A stretch of DNA of 64,000 nt from CBINFS01 sp966250015 (GTDB taxonomy: Bacteria; Bacteroidota; Rhodothermia; Rhodothermales; DASSAV01), in assembly GCA_966250015.1 (NCBI GenBank), contig CBINFS010000009.1, positions 62,001-126,000 on the forward strand, given 5' to 3'. A model generated the notes under the pieces. That model did no database searches and was not told the origin of the DNA. It worked only from the letters and a program-made list of their open reading frames with translations. Below are positions 42,995-51,094 of the stretch, piece by piece. Position numbers and translations under genes: made by a program. Position 1 is the stretch's first letter; every line of letters begins with the position of its first letter.

Positions 42995-45856
42995 TTACTC
43001 AGCCCTGTAACGCTCGGGATAGAGTACGGCCTCGACGTAATTTGTCGTATCCAGATACTGCCTCGCCGCGTCTCGAATCACTTCCGGAGTTAGCCTTTCG
43101 AGGAACTCCCCCGGGCCTTCGAGAACCGGCGTCGGATCCTCACCCCATTCATCGTAGGCCATCAACGAACCCAGCCAGTACCGATTGTTCTTGAGGTTCA
43201 CCTCGTGCTGACGCAAATCGGCTTCCCGAACCTTCGCGATGTACGATTCAGGAATTCCCGATTGCTTAAGGCTGTCGATCTGGGCAAACACGGTGCTGAT
43301 CATCTCGTCGACCCTCTCCGGATCGGTTCCGAATCCGATGTTGAAGCTGTACGACTCAACCGGGATGTGTGACCGTTGAACCGAAACGCTGACGCCGTAC
43401 GTTCCGCCCATATCCTCACGCAAAACCTCGCGCAGCTTGATGCGGAAAACGTCGGCCAGGGCATTGAGGCGAAGCCGGTTCTCACGTGTCATCTCGAAAG
43501 GCCCGGAAAAGACGAGATCGACGCGACTTTTCTCCTCGAGCCCCCGATACACCTGTTTCCTTACGATGCCCTTCGGAGGGCGTACCCCTTCGTCCCGCCA
43601 CGATTCGTTCCGATAGGTTGCCGGAAGGCTTCCCAGATACTGGCGAACGAGCGGCTTCAGCTGGTCCACCTCAAAACGCCCGACAAAGTAGAAGGTAAAG
43701 TCGCTCGCATCGGAGAAGCGGTCGATGAAAACCTCGAGCGACTTATCCAGGTCCATCTCCTCCACCGTGTCGGAAGTTACGGGCTTGCGCCGCGGGTGGT
43801 ACTGATTGAGGGTCACCGAAAGCGTATCCCGGTAGGCGGCTTCTGGATCAGCCTGTGTGCTTCTGAGGTAGTCGGCCAGCCGTTTTTTGGTAGACTCGTA
43901 GGCGATCGGATCGGCGCGTGGTGAGGTTACGTAGAGATAGACGAGCTGCAGGAGGGTCTCGACGTCGGCAGGCGAAGCCATCCCGCTGAACCCTTCTGAA
44001 TACGACCCGATGGTAGGGTTAAGGTTGATGGTCTTGCCGGCAAGCTTCTTATCGAGCTCTATCGGACCAAAGACGCCAACGCCGGACTGCCCGATGAGGC
44101 TCGATGCAAACCGAACGGCAGGATACAGCTCGTCCGTAACCAGCGACACCCCTCCCGGGCTCCAGGCGCCGAAGAGGATCTCGTCATTTTTGAAGTCCGT
44201 TGGCTTCAGAACGACCTGTACCCCGTTCGACAGCTTCAGTCGCGTCACACCGAGCGCTTCGTTCGTCGTTTCCTCGACAATCTCGCCCATCTCCGGCAGG
44301 TCTGAAAGCAGCGGCTCGTCGGACACCCTGTCCTCGTAAGGTTCGACGTCTCGTTCTCGCACCTCGTCGAACACTGCCAGTATCTCAGACTCGGAGGGCA
44401 GTTTAAAATCCGCATTTTCCGGACCTTCCACGAGAACGACCCGATTTGCCTCCGTAATCCATTTCCCGGCAAGCTGGTTGACCTCGTCCAATGTAATTGT
44501 GGGCAATAGTTGCCTGGTCAACGCATACTCGAAAGCGACACCGGGCACCGGCTCGCCGGTCAGGAAGTGATCGACGTATTCAGAGGCAAAAACGCGTGAC
44601 TCGGTTTTGTCCCGTTCGAAGTATGCACGCTCCATACTTCTCAAATAGTCCGCCTTGATCCGTTCGAACTCGGTGGGGGTAAACCCGTGGCGTTTAACTC
44701 GTTCGGCTTCGACGAGGACCGCTTCGATTGCCCTGAGCACGTTGCCTTCTCTCACCATGGCCTGAAGGTTATAAAATTCCTTTCCTCGGGCAAAAGAGCC
44801 CTGGCCGGAATAGGCATAGATGAAGGGAGGATCCGTGCTCTGCGTGAGCTCGCCCAGTCGGGCGTTCAACATTCCGTTGTAAAGCCGGTCAAGTAAGCGT
44901 TCGCGATAATCCGACGTCGTTTTGAAAGGACGCTCCGGATGCTTGTAGATGATGCCCACCGTACTGTACGAAGCTTCCGGATCTGTTACGAGCGAAATCC
45001 TCGTTTCGTCGTGGTCGGGGATATCAAAGGTTCCCCGTTCACGGGGGTTCTGCAGCGGTGAAAGGGACGAAAAAAGCTGACGGATGCTGTTTTCCACTTC
45101 GGCCGGGTTAAAATCACCGACCGCAACGACGGCCATCAAGTCCGGACGATACCAGTCCCGGTAAAACCGGCGAACGGCATCGTAAGGGAATGATTCGATG
45201 ATTTCGACCTTCCCGATCGGCAGGCGTTCGGCATATCGGGAGCCTTTGTAGAGCACGGGGAACTGTTTGTCGCGTATCCGGGCGGAAGCGCCGCGCCCAA
45301 GGCGCCACTCCTCAACGACGACGCCACGCTCCCTATCAATTTCTTCCTCCTCAAAGGATACGTTTGCAGCCCATTCATAAAGAATATCCAGACCGGTTTG
45401 AAGCTTTACCGGTTCGTTGGTCGGTACCTGAAGCATGTACACCGTTTCGTCGAAGGAGGTATACGCGTTCAGGTCGGGACCGAACCGCATACCCATGCCC
45501 TCAATAATGTCGACGAGCTCCTGCTTCTCGTATTTCTGAGTGCCGTTGAAGGCCATGTGCTCGGCAAAGTGGGCCAGACCGAGCTGGTCGTCGTCTTCGA
45601 GGACGGAGCCGGCATTTACCACGAGCCGCAGTTCGGCGCGATCCTCCGGCTTTTGATTCCGCCGGACGTAGTAAGTAAGCCCGTTATCGAGGCGGCCGAT
45701 CCGTACGTCCGGGTCGAGCGGCAGCTCGTCACCGTCCTCCAGAATAATAGAAATTTGCGTGGAGTCGTCCGGGCTTTGGACGCCGTTCCCAGCCGTCGGG
45801 AGGCCTCCGAGCATGAGGCCGTAAAGCAGAAGAAAAGCCGAGATCCCGTTGATCAT
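42995..45856 (-). CDS. Secreted M16 family zinc metallopeptidase, two-domain
   Basis: The 953-residue protein has an N-terminal signal (ISAFLLLYGLMLGGLPTAGN) and two M16 halves. The N-terminal half holds the inverted zinc motif HFAEHMAFNGT (HxxEH) with the distal glutamate in VVVEEWRLGRGAS; the C-terminal half lacks the motif, as in the inactive lobe. Such pitrilysin/PqqL-like enzymes degrade peptides in a closed chamber in the periplasm. The ATG at 45856, before the signal, is chosen; a TTG at 45913 would add 19 residues. Confidence 0.9.
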   Translation of the reverse strand: MINGISAFLLLYGLMLGGLPTAGNGVQSPDDSTQISIILEDGDELPLDPDVRIGRLDNGLTYYVRRNQKPEDRAELRLVVNAGSVLEDDDQLGLAHFAEHMAFNGTQKYEKQELVDIIEGMGMRFGPDLNAYTSFDETVYMLQVPTNEPVKLQTGLDILYEWAANVSFEEEEIDRERGVVVEEWRLGRGASARIRDKQFPVLYKGSRYAERLPIGKVEIIESFPYDAVRRFYRDWYRPDLMAVVAVGDFNPAEVENSIRQLFSSLSPLQNPRERGTFDIPDHDETRISLVTDPEASYSTVGIIYKHPERPFKTTSDYRERLLDRLYNGMLNARLGELTQSTDPPFIYAYSGQGSFARGKEFYNLQAMVREGNVLRAIEAVLVEAERVKRHGFTPTEFERIKADYLRSMERAYFERDKTESRVFASEYVDHFLTGEPVPGVAFEYALTRQLLPTITLDEVNQLAGKWITEANRVVLVEGPENADFKLPSESEILAVFDEVRERDVEPYEDRVSDEPLLSDLPEMGEIVEETTNEALGVTRLKLSNGVQVVLKPTDFKNDEILFGAWSPGGVSLVTDELYPAVRFASSLIGQSGVGVFGPIELDKKLAGKTINLNPTIGSYSEGFSGMASPADVETLLQLVYLYVTSPRADPIAYESTKKRLADYLRSTQADPEAAYRDTLSVTLNQYHPRRKPVTSDTVEEMDLDKSLEVFIDRFSDASDFTFYFVGRFEVDQLKPLVRQYLGSLPATYRNESWRDEGVRPPKGIVRKQVYRGLEEKSRVDLVFSGPFEMTRENRLRLNALADVFRIKLREVLREDMGGTYGVSVSVQRSHIPVESYSFNIGFGTDPERVDEMISTVFAQIDSLKQSGIPESYIAKVREADLRQHEVNLKNNRYWLGSLMAYDEWGEDPTPVLEGPGEFLERLTPEVIRDAARQYLDTTNYVEAVLYPERYRAE

Positions 45857-46162
45857 GTTGGTGTGAACGGTTACCGGGCGGGGCCCTGTTTTTAAATGAT
45901 TTGTCGTCGTCAACCCAACCGTAACACCCTATTGAGGTCAGGCTAATCTTAATATAAGGCAAGCCCCGTGTTCCCGATTGGTCTGGCCACAACCCCTCGC
46001 AATTCTACTGGCAACCATAATCCGCATTATCAACCATTTGCGACGACCCAGATCTTTCCCGACAGACGTTTTGCCACGACAAACTGCCGCCGCGTGACTT
46101 AAGAAAAGGCAAGGTTGGCCGATTCTTCTGATGTTACACGCTCACAAAATCCAGAAAGAGAC
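45857..46162. other. Divergent intergenic region with a sigma-28 element
   Basis: This 306-bp region separates the M16 peptidase gene (minus) from the small binding-protein-like gene (plus). The sigma-28 element at 46099-46125 lies near the right end. Nothing else notable was seen. Confidence 0.45.
46099..46125 (+). promoter_or_regulatory. Sigma-28 promoter candidate of the binding protein-chemoreceptor pair
   Basis: TTAA, 15 bases, then GCCGATTC matches the FliA consensus with the same TTAAG start as the other elements of this window. It is 37 bases before the ATG at 46163. A sigma-28 promoter is usual for chemoreceptor genes. Confidence 0.62.
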
Positions 46163-46723
46163 ATGCATAAAGGTGTAAGACTTGCTCTTCTTTTGTTCCT
46201 GGTGGCGGCTACAACGTTGGCCTTACCGGTCAGAGCACAGGAGGGGGCATCACTCACGCAACAGCTTTTCCTCATCAAGGAGTTGAAGCCAAACACCGCC
46301 AACGTTGGCATTATCATGAACGCAACGACGGCGGCAAATCAGTCGATCCTACAGGAGCTTCAACGTGCGGGTGCATCCGCAGGTGTGAAGGTTTTCGTCG
46401 GCAGCGCGGCTGAGCTGAAGGAAGTGGCTCCCGTCTATCGCGATCTGACCAGAACCAACTCGATCGACGTTCTGTGGATCATCGACGAAAGTGGTGTCGT
46501 GACGGATGGAACCGCCCGGGGCTTCTTGATCAAAACGGCGACCCAATCGGGTATCCCGGTATTCGGACCAACGAGCCAGTGGGTTACGGAGGGCGCCTGT
46601 GTGAACATCACCAAACAGGATGGCGCCATTCAGCTCGTCGTTAACAAGACGGCAGCCCAGGCTCTCAACCTCACGATTCCTGAAAAATACCTTGAACGTA
46701 CGCAGTTCCTGGCTTTGAACTGA
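46163..46723 (+). CDS. Small periplasmic ABC_sub_bind-like protein
   Basis: The 186-residue product has a Sec signal peptide (LALLLFLVAATTLALPVRAQ). The mature 160 residues resemble one lobe region of the ABC_sub_bind family (PF04392, TrpX-like): IKELKPNTANVGIIMNATTA, then LQRAGASAGVKVFVGSAAEL, VLWIIDESGVV and SGIPVFGPTSQW. Full members have about 320 residues in two lobes, so this is a shortened form. No permease or ATPase genes are adjacent; instead a chemoreceptor starts 52 bp downstream, so it probably delivers a ligand signal to that receptor rather than to a transporter (inference). The ATG after AGAGAC is chosen. Confidence 0.72.
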   Translation: MHKGVRLALLLFLVAATTLALPVRAQEGASLTQQLFLIKELKPNTANVGIIMNATTAANQSILQELQRAGASAGVKVFVGSAAELKEVAPVYRDLTRTNSIDVLWIIDESGVVTDGTARGFLIKTATQSGIPVFGPTSQWVTEGACVNITKQDGAIQLVVNKTAAQALNLTIPEKYLERTQFLALN

Positions 46724-46775
46724 TAAAGGGTAACCCTTCGCCCTCCACCTGCTTCCTAGCTTTTATTCTGTAACG

Positions 46776-48662
46776 ATGAGCAAAAAAATCAATCTCGTCA
46801 AAGTGTTCGATCTCTCCGGGATCGACCTCAGGCGACGTTTCGCGGTCCTGCTCGGGGCAGTAGCCCTTGTGTCTCTCGTGCTTTTTTTCCTGTTCTCACG
46901 CTATTCCATCGGTGTGACGGAAAACGAATTCGAGAAGCGTGGGGAGCTGCTCGCACAAACGCTGGGCAGCGAGTCGGTCTACAACCTGATCATGCAGGAT
47001 GAAGAAGGGCTCAGGGAACGGCTCAACACTGTCGTCGAGACCGGCACCGCGGTCGCGGGCGCCTTCTACTCGACTGACGGCCGGCTGCTCGTGGATGCAA
47101 AGGTGAATGAGGTCCTTAAGGATGAGGATCGTTCGGTTGCATCCAGGAAAGGCGCCTGGTGGAGCGAGTCGCAGACGGGTGAACCAATACTCATTGCCGT
47201 CCAGGACGTCGTTAACGTAAACAACAACCAGGAACGGTTGGGCAAAGTGATGGCAGTGCTGTCCGCTGAAACGATAGCGACTCAGCAACGCACGAGCCTG
47301 ATACTTTCGATCATAATATCGGTAATCATCGCCCTTCTGGCTTATCTATCGGTCTTGATCGTTCGGCGGACGGTTATCAAACCGGTCGATAAACTTCGCG
47401 AAGCTGCCGGAATGGTAGAACACGGGGACTTGAGTGTACGGGTGGAGGTTGACCAGAAGGACGAGATAGGCCAGCTTGCTGCTTCGTTCAACGCTATGGT
47501 CGAAGCCAGCGCGCAGAACCTCGGTGCGCTTCAGAAACAGAAGGAGCAGTCTGAAGCAGCCGAACGGCAGGCGGACGAACTCCGGCGAAGCGCTGAAGAA
47601 GAGCGCAAATACCTGCAGACGCAATTCGACCGTATCTCGGAAGTGATCGAGGCGGTGACGCGCGGTAACCTGACCGTTCGCCTCCACGTGGAGCGTGAAG
47701 ATGGGGTCGGGCGGCTGATGCACCAGATCAACCAGATGATCGGCGACCTGGAATCCCTCATCAACGAGGTACAGGTAGCCGGCAGCCGCCTGTCTCAGGC
47801 AGCGCACCAGGTCGCAACGTCTGCCGAGGAGATGTCGGCAGGCGCACACGGCCAGGCCAATCAGACGATCGAGGTTGCGGCTGCTATCGAGGAGATGTCC
47901 GCTACGATCAGTGAGTCGTCGAGGAACGCGCACGAAGCGAACCAGATGGCCCACCACGCCTCGAAGATCGCCACCGAAGGAGAATCGGTGTTCCACGAGA
48001 CCAGCCAGGGGATGACCCGCATCGCAGAAATCGTCAAGGAATCGGCCGAGAAAGTCACGGCGCTCGGCGCTTCGAGTGCGCAGATCGGCGAGATCGTCCA
48101 GGTCATTGGAGACATCGCGGACCAGACGAACCTGCTCGCCCTGAACGCAGCGATCGAAGCCGCAAGGGCGGGCGATCAGGGCCGTGGATTCGCGGTCGTC
48201 GCCGACGAAGTCCGTAAGCTCGCGGAACGCACCACTTCGGCGACGAAGGAGATCGGCAGCATGATCCGAAGGATCCAGCAGAACACCGACGAGGTCGTAG
48301 CGTCGATGACGCGCGGCAACACGGAGGTCGAGGCCGGTCTCAAGCTCGCCGAAAACGCGTCGCGCTCGTTGGGCGAGATCGTGCACTCCATCAACAACAT
48401 GGTCACCATGATCGACCAGATTGCCGCTGGAAGCCAGCAGCAGGCGACGTCGAGCAGCCAGATCTCGCGTAACGTCGAGTCGATCTCGTCCGTGGCAACT
48501 GAAGTATCCAACGCTACGATGGATCTTGCCAGAACGGCCGATACCATGAACCAGCAGGCTGAAACGCTACGGAAGATCATCGAGCGATTCCACATAAACT
48601 CCAGGGCGACTGAGTACAATATCGGTGTGGAGAGCGGGGATGGCGCCCCGGTGAGATTCTGA
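46776..48662 (+). CDS. Methyl-accepting chemotaxis protein
   Basis: The 628-residue receptor has membrane helices at about 22-41 and 174-196 and a periplasmic domain of about 130 residues between them, then HAMP (197-250, VIKPVDKLREAAGMVEHGDL), a coiled coil and a second HAMP-like unit (around 300-330, GNLTVRLHVEREDGVGRL). The signalling domain has the hairpin tip IADQTNLLALNAAIEAARAG, with RGFAVVADEVRKLAERT. The C-terminus ends GDGAPVRF with no CheR-docking pentapeptide. It follows the small binding protein by 52 bp and probably shares its sigma-28 promoter. Confidence 0.95.
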   Translation: MSKKINLVKVFDLSGIDLRRRFAVLLGAVALVSLVLFFLFSRYSIGVTENEFEKRGELLAQTLGSESVYNLIMQDEEGLRERLNTVVETGTAVAGAFYSTDGRLLVDAKVNEVLKDEDRSVASRKGAWWSESQTGEPILIAVQDVVNVNNNQERLGKVMAVLSAETIATQQRTSLILSIIISVIIALLAYLSVLIVRRTVIKPVDKLREAAGMVEHGDLSVRVEVDQKDEIGQLAASFNAMVEASAQNLGALQKQKEQSEAAERQADELRRSAEEERKYLQTQFDRISEVIEAVTRGNLTVRLHVEREDGVGRLMHQINQMIGDLESLINEVQVAGSRLSQAAHQVATSAEEMSAGAHGQANQTIEVAAAIEEMSATISESSRNAHEANQMAHHASKIATEGESVFHETSQGMTRIAEIVKESAEKVTALGASSAQIGEIVQVIGDIADQTNLLALNAAIEAARAGDQGRGFAVVADEVRKLAERTTSATKEIGSMIRRIQQNTDEVVASMTRGNTEVEAGLKLAENASRSLGEIVHSINNMVTMIDQIAAGSQQQATSSSQISRNVESISSVATEVSNATMDLARTADTMNQQAETLRKIIERFHINSRATEYNIGVESGDGAPVRF

Positions 48663-48682
48663 CTGAAAACCGAAAGGGGGTA

Positions 48683-48717
48683 AAAGCGGGGGCTCTTCGT
48701 GTAAGGGTCCCCGCTTT
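48683..48717 (+). terminator. Stem-loop after the chemoreceptor gene, probable terminator
   Basis: AAAGCGGGG (48683-48691) pairs with CCCCGCTTT (48709-48717) around a 17-base loop, 20 bases after the stop codon. The T-run is short, so read-through is possible. Confidence 0.6.
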
Positions 48718-48740
48718 CCCGTTGAGGGCGCTGCCGGCCT

Positions 48741-48767
48741 TTATAAAAATGCCGAAATGGCCGATAC
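48741..48767 (+). promoter_or_regulatory. Weak sigma-28-like element upstream of motA
   Basis: The -10 part GCCGATAC is nearly perfect and identical to that of fliC1, but the -35 part at the right distance is TTAT. It lies about 200 bases upstream of the motA ATG; a second late promoter for the stator genes is possible. Confidence 0.35.
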
Positions 48768-48903
48768 GAAAGAAATGCGGACTGCCTGAGCGGGAGGTCC
48801 GGCTTTCAGCAAGGCGGGTAACTTTTTCCGTTGCGATCACACAACGTTCCCGAAGAAACGAAAAGAATGGTGCGATCGGCTGGAAATGGGGCGGATTAGC
48901 TGC

Positions 48904-48919
48904 TGGCACACTGGTTGCC
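48904..48919 (+). promoter_or_regulatory. Sigma-54 promoter of the motA operon
   Basis: TGGCACA, 4 bases, TTGCC is a full match to the sigma-54 -24/-12 consensus, with GG and GC exactly 10 bases apart. It ends 45 bases before the motA ATG, a fitting leader. Confidence 0.85.
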
Positions 48920-48963
48920 GAGGGTTCGGCATGATGGATGACGTTTTTACTGCAAAGGGGTAA

Positions 48964-49758
48964 ATGGAGAAAACTACCCTCATAGGTCTGGTAGCCGGTC
49001 TGATCCTCATTTTCGGCTCTGTCATGATGGGGGATGGGTGGATTACGTTTTTCGATCCCGTCTCCATCGTGCTGGTTCTCGGCGGCACCGTCGCAGCCTT
49101 GATGGTCAGCTTCCCCATCGACGAGCTGAAAGTGATTCCCGGCCTTTTCAAGGAGAGTCTCACTTTTCAGGAGCCAGACCTTCAGTCGTACGTCAAGGAG
49201 TTTTACGAGCTGTCCCGTACCGCGCGTCGTGAAGGCCTGCTTGCACTGGACCGCCGGCTTGCGGAGGTGGAAGACCCCCTCGCCCGATTCGGCCTCGAGA
49301 TGGCCGTCGACGGAATTGAAGAGACGGAGATTTGCAATTTGATGGACGAGCGGATCGGATCTGAGATGAAGATGCGCCAGATCGGTCCAAAGTTTATGAA
49401 CAATGCCGGAGGTTTCGCCCCGGCATTCGGAATGCTCGGCACCCTGATTGGCCTAATTCAGATGCTGAACAACCTGGCTGACCCTTCCCAGATCGGTTCG
49501 GGTATGGCGGTTGCGCTGGTTACGACTTTCTGGGGCGCCATTCTGGCCAACCTCTTCTTTCTCCCTCTGGCCGTCAAGATGAAGACGCAGATATCGATTC
49601 ATCTCAAGGCGCGCATGATGGTTCGAACGGGTGTGCTCGCGATCGTCCGGGGTGACAGCCCGAGCATGATCGAAAAACGGCTCCAAATGTTCATTAACGG
49701 TGAGGCTCCAAAGGAGACGCACGCAGAAGAAACGAAACCGCTGTCAAAAGCGGCCTGA
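48964..49758 (+). CDS. motA: Flagellar motor stator protein MotA
   Basis: The 264-residue membrane protein has four membrane helices (first LIGLVAGLILIFGSVMMGDG; last pair around AFGMLGTLIGLIQML and TTFWGAILANLFFLPLAVKM) and a large cytoplasmic loop with charged residues that face FliG. With MotB it forms the ion-conducting stator. The overall pattern (PomA-like loop, HAE-rich tail) does not decide between protons and sodium. The ATG follows AAAGGGG and a sigma-54 promoter. Confidence 0.95.
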   Translation: MEKTTLIGLVAGLILIFGSVMMGDGWITFFDPVSIVLVLGGTVAALMVSFPIDELKVIPGLFKESLTFQEPDLQSYVKEFYELSRTARREGLLALDRRLAEVEDPLARFGLEMAVDGIEETEICNLMDERIGSEMKMRQIGPKFMNNAGGFAPAFGMLGTLIGLIQMLNNLADPSQIGSGMAVALVTTFWGAILANLFFLPLAVKMKTQISIHLKARMMVRTGVLAIVRGDSPSMIEKRLQMFINGEAPKETHAEETKPLSKAA

Positions 49759-49772
49759 ACTGAAAAATTGCC

Positions 49773-50543
49773 TTGAGTGCTGACTTCGAAATAGAAAATG
49801 AGGATGAGGGACCGCAGGGCGCTCCTTTCTGGATGACGACCTACAGCGACATGGTGACGCTCCTGCTGACCTTTTTCGTGCTCATCGTGTCGATGTCGGA
49901 AATCAAGATCCAGAAGTTCCAGGAAGCGCTGAGCTTCTTTCAGGGCAGTACCGGGGTGCTGATGAATAAGGCCATTACGGGGTCGATCAACCAAACAAAC
50001 CCACCCGATCCCGAGCTGATACGGCATTCCGAGCAGTATGAAAGGCTAATGGCCTACCTGGAGGAGAATAACCTCACCGATAAAGTCGAAGTCAATCTTA
50101 CAGACATAGGACTGCACGTGGTGATCACAGACTCGGTCATGTTCCTTTCAGGCCAGGCAGACCTGATCGAGCCGTCTCGCACGATACTGCGACTTATCGC
50201 AGGCGTAATGCGACATCACGTGGAATCGGTGGTAGTGGAAGGACATACGGATACACAACCGATCAATACGGCGGTATACCCCTCAAACTGGGAGTTGTCG
50301 GCTGCACGGGCATCTTCCGTCATCCGATTTTTGCTGGAGCAGGAAGGAGCGCTGGATCCATCAAGGTACCTTGCCGTAGGCCACGGCGAATACAGGCCGG
50401 TCGAAACGAATGAAACCGCGGCGGGTCGAGCACGCAATCGCCGCGTTGAGATACTATTTAGTTGGGAGAAATGGCAAAACGAAAAGAGCCCTTACCAGAG
50501 CCGGATCAGGGAGTTGAGACCGGAAATGAATCCGGTGAAGTGA
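49773..50543 (+). CDS. motB: Flagellar motor stator protein MotB
   Basis: The 256-residue protein has a short N-terminal tail, one membrane helix with the ion-binding aspartate in the motif WMTTYSDMVTLLLTFFVLIV, a periplasmic linker and a C-terminal OmpA-type peptidoglycan-binding domain (VEGHTDTQPINTAVYPSNWE; RARNRRVEILFSW). The start must be TTG at 49773 because an in-frame stop lies just upstream (TGA at 49761-49763) and the first ATG is within the membrane motif. The 3' end overlaps fliL by 73 bases. Confidence 0.93.
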   Translation: MSADFEIENEDEGPQGAPFWMTTYSDMVTLLLTFFVLIVSMSEIKIQKFQEALSFFQGSTGVLMNKAITGSINQTNPPDPELIRHSEQYERLMAYLEENNLTDKVEVNLTDIGLHVVITDSVMFLSGQADLIEPSRTILRLIAGVMRHHVESVVVEGHTDTQPINTAVYPSNWELSAARASSVIRFLLEQEGALDPSRYLAVGHGEYRPVETNETAAGRARNRRVEILFSWEKWQNEKSPYQSRIRELRPEMNPVK

Positions 50544-51022
50544 CGCCCCGGACGGGTTCACGACTGTATCTGGTCATTCTCATACCGCTCGTTATCCTAT
50601 CGGCAGCGGGCGGCGCATGGCTTGCGTACAGTCATTACCCCAAGCTGCTCCAGACAATAGGAATGTCTGGTTTAAAATGGGTCGTGGCTGAAGAGGGAAA
50701 AAAGGACGAACCCATTCGGTACGGCCAATTCATTGAGCTTACGGATCTGATCGTCAACCCCGCCTACAGCGGAGGAAAACGGTACCTGATGCTCAGCGTG
50801 GGCATTGAGAGTGAAAAGAGCTCGACACTTGAGGAATTGAGCACGAAAGAAATCGTCGTACGCGATACCATACTCAAGGTGGTCGGGCAGTACACCGTCG
50901 AAGAGCTCGCCGACATCAACCTGCGCACCGAAATAAAGGGCCAGATTCGTGGAGCGATCAACAGTATTGTCACAGAAGGAGAAGTGAGCCGGGTTTACCT
51001 GACCCGATGGGTTTTACAATAA
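50471..51022 (+). CDS. fliL: Flagellar basal body-associated protein FliL
   Basis: The 183-residue protein has one membrane helix (LYLVILIPLVILSAAGGAWL) and the periplasmic FliL domain ending VSRVYLTRWVLQ, close to the usual VYFTEFVIQ end. FliL rings surround the stator and stabilise torque. The ATG at 50471 follows GGGAGAA and lies inside motB in another frame; a GTG at 50540 that overlaps the motB stop (GTGA) is a fair alternative and would remove 23 residues from the cytoplasmic tail. Confidence 0.88.
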   Translation: MAKRKEPLPEPDQGVETGNESGEVTPRTGSRLYLVILIPLVILSAAGGAWLAYSHYPKLLQTIGMSGLKWVVAEEGKKDEPIRYGQFIELTDLIVNPAYSGGKRYLMLSVGIESEKSSTLEELSTKEIVVRDTILKVVGQYTVEELADINLRTEIKGQIRGAINSIVTEGEVSRVYLTRWVLQ

Positions 51023-51094
51023 AGATTCTCGTGAAAACCCGCAGGGAGTTGTACCCACGCACGTGTAACGCACAAACCTGAACGCAAAGGGTCC

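Larger units (their letters stand above)
48663..48963. other. Control region between the chemoreceptor and motA
   Basis: This 301-bp region contains the receptor terminator (48683-48717), a weak sigma-28-like element (48741-48767) and a strong sigma-54 element (48904-48919) in front of motA. No further gene was seen. Confidence 0.55.

Noticed and set aside
47346..48386. A 346-codon open frame on the minus strand
   Set aside because: Antisense to the chemoreceptor signalling domain; Arg/Asp-rich shadow without motifs.
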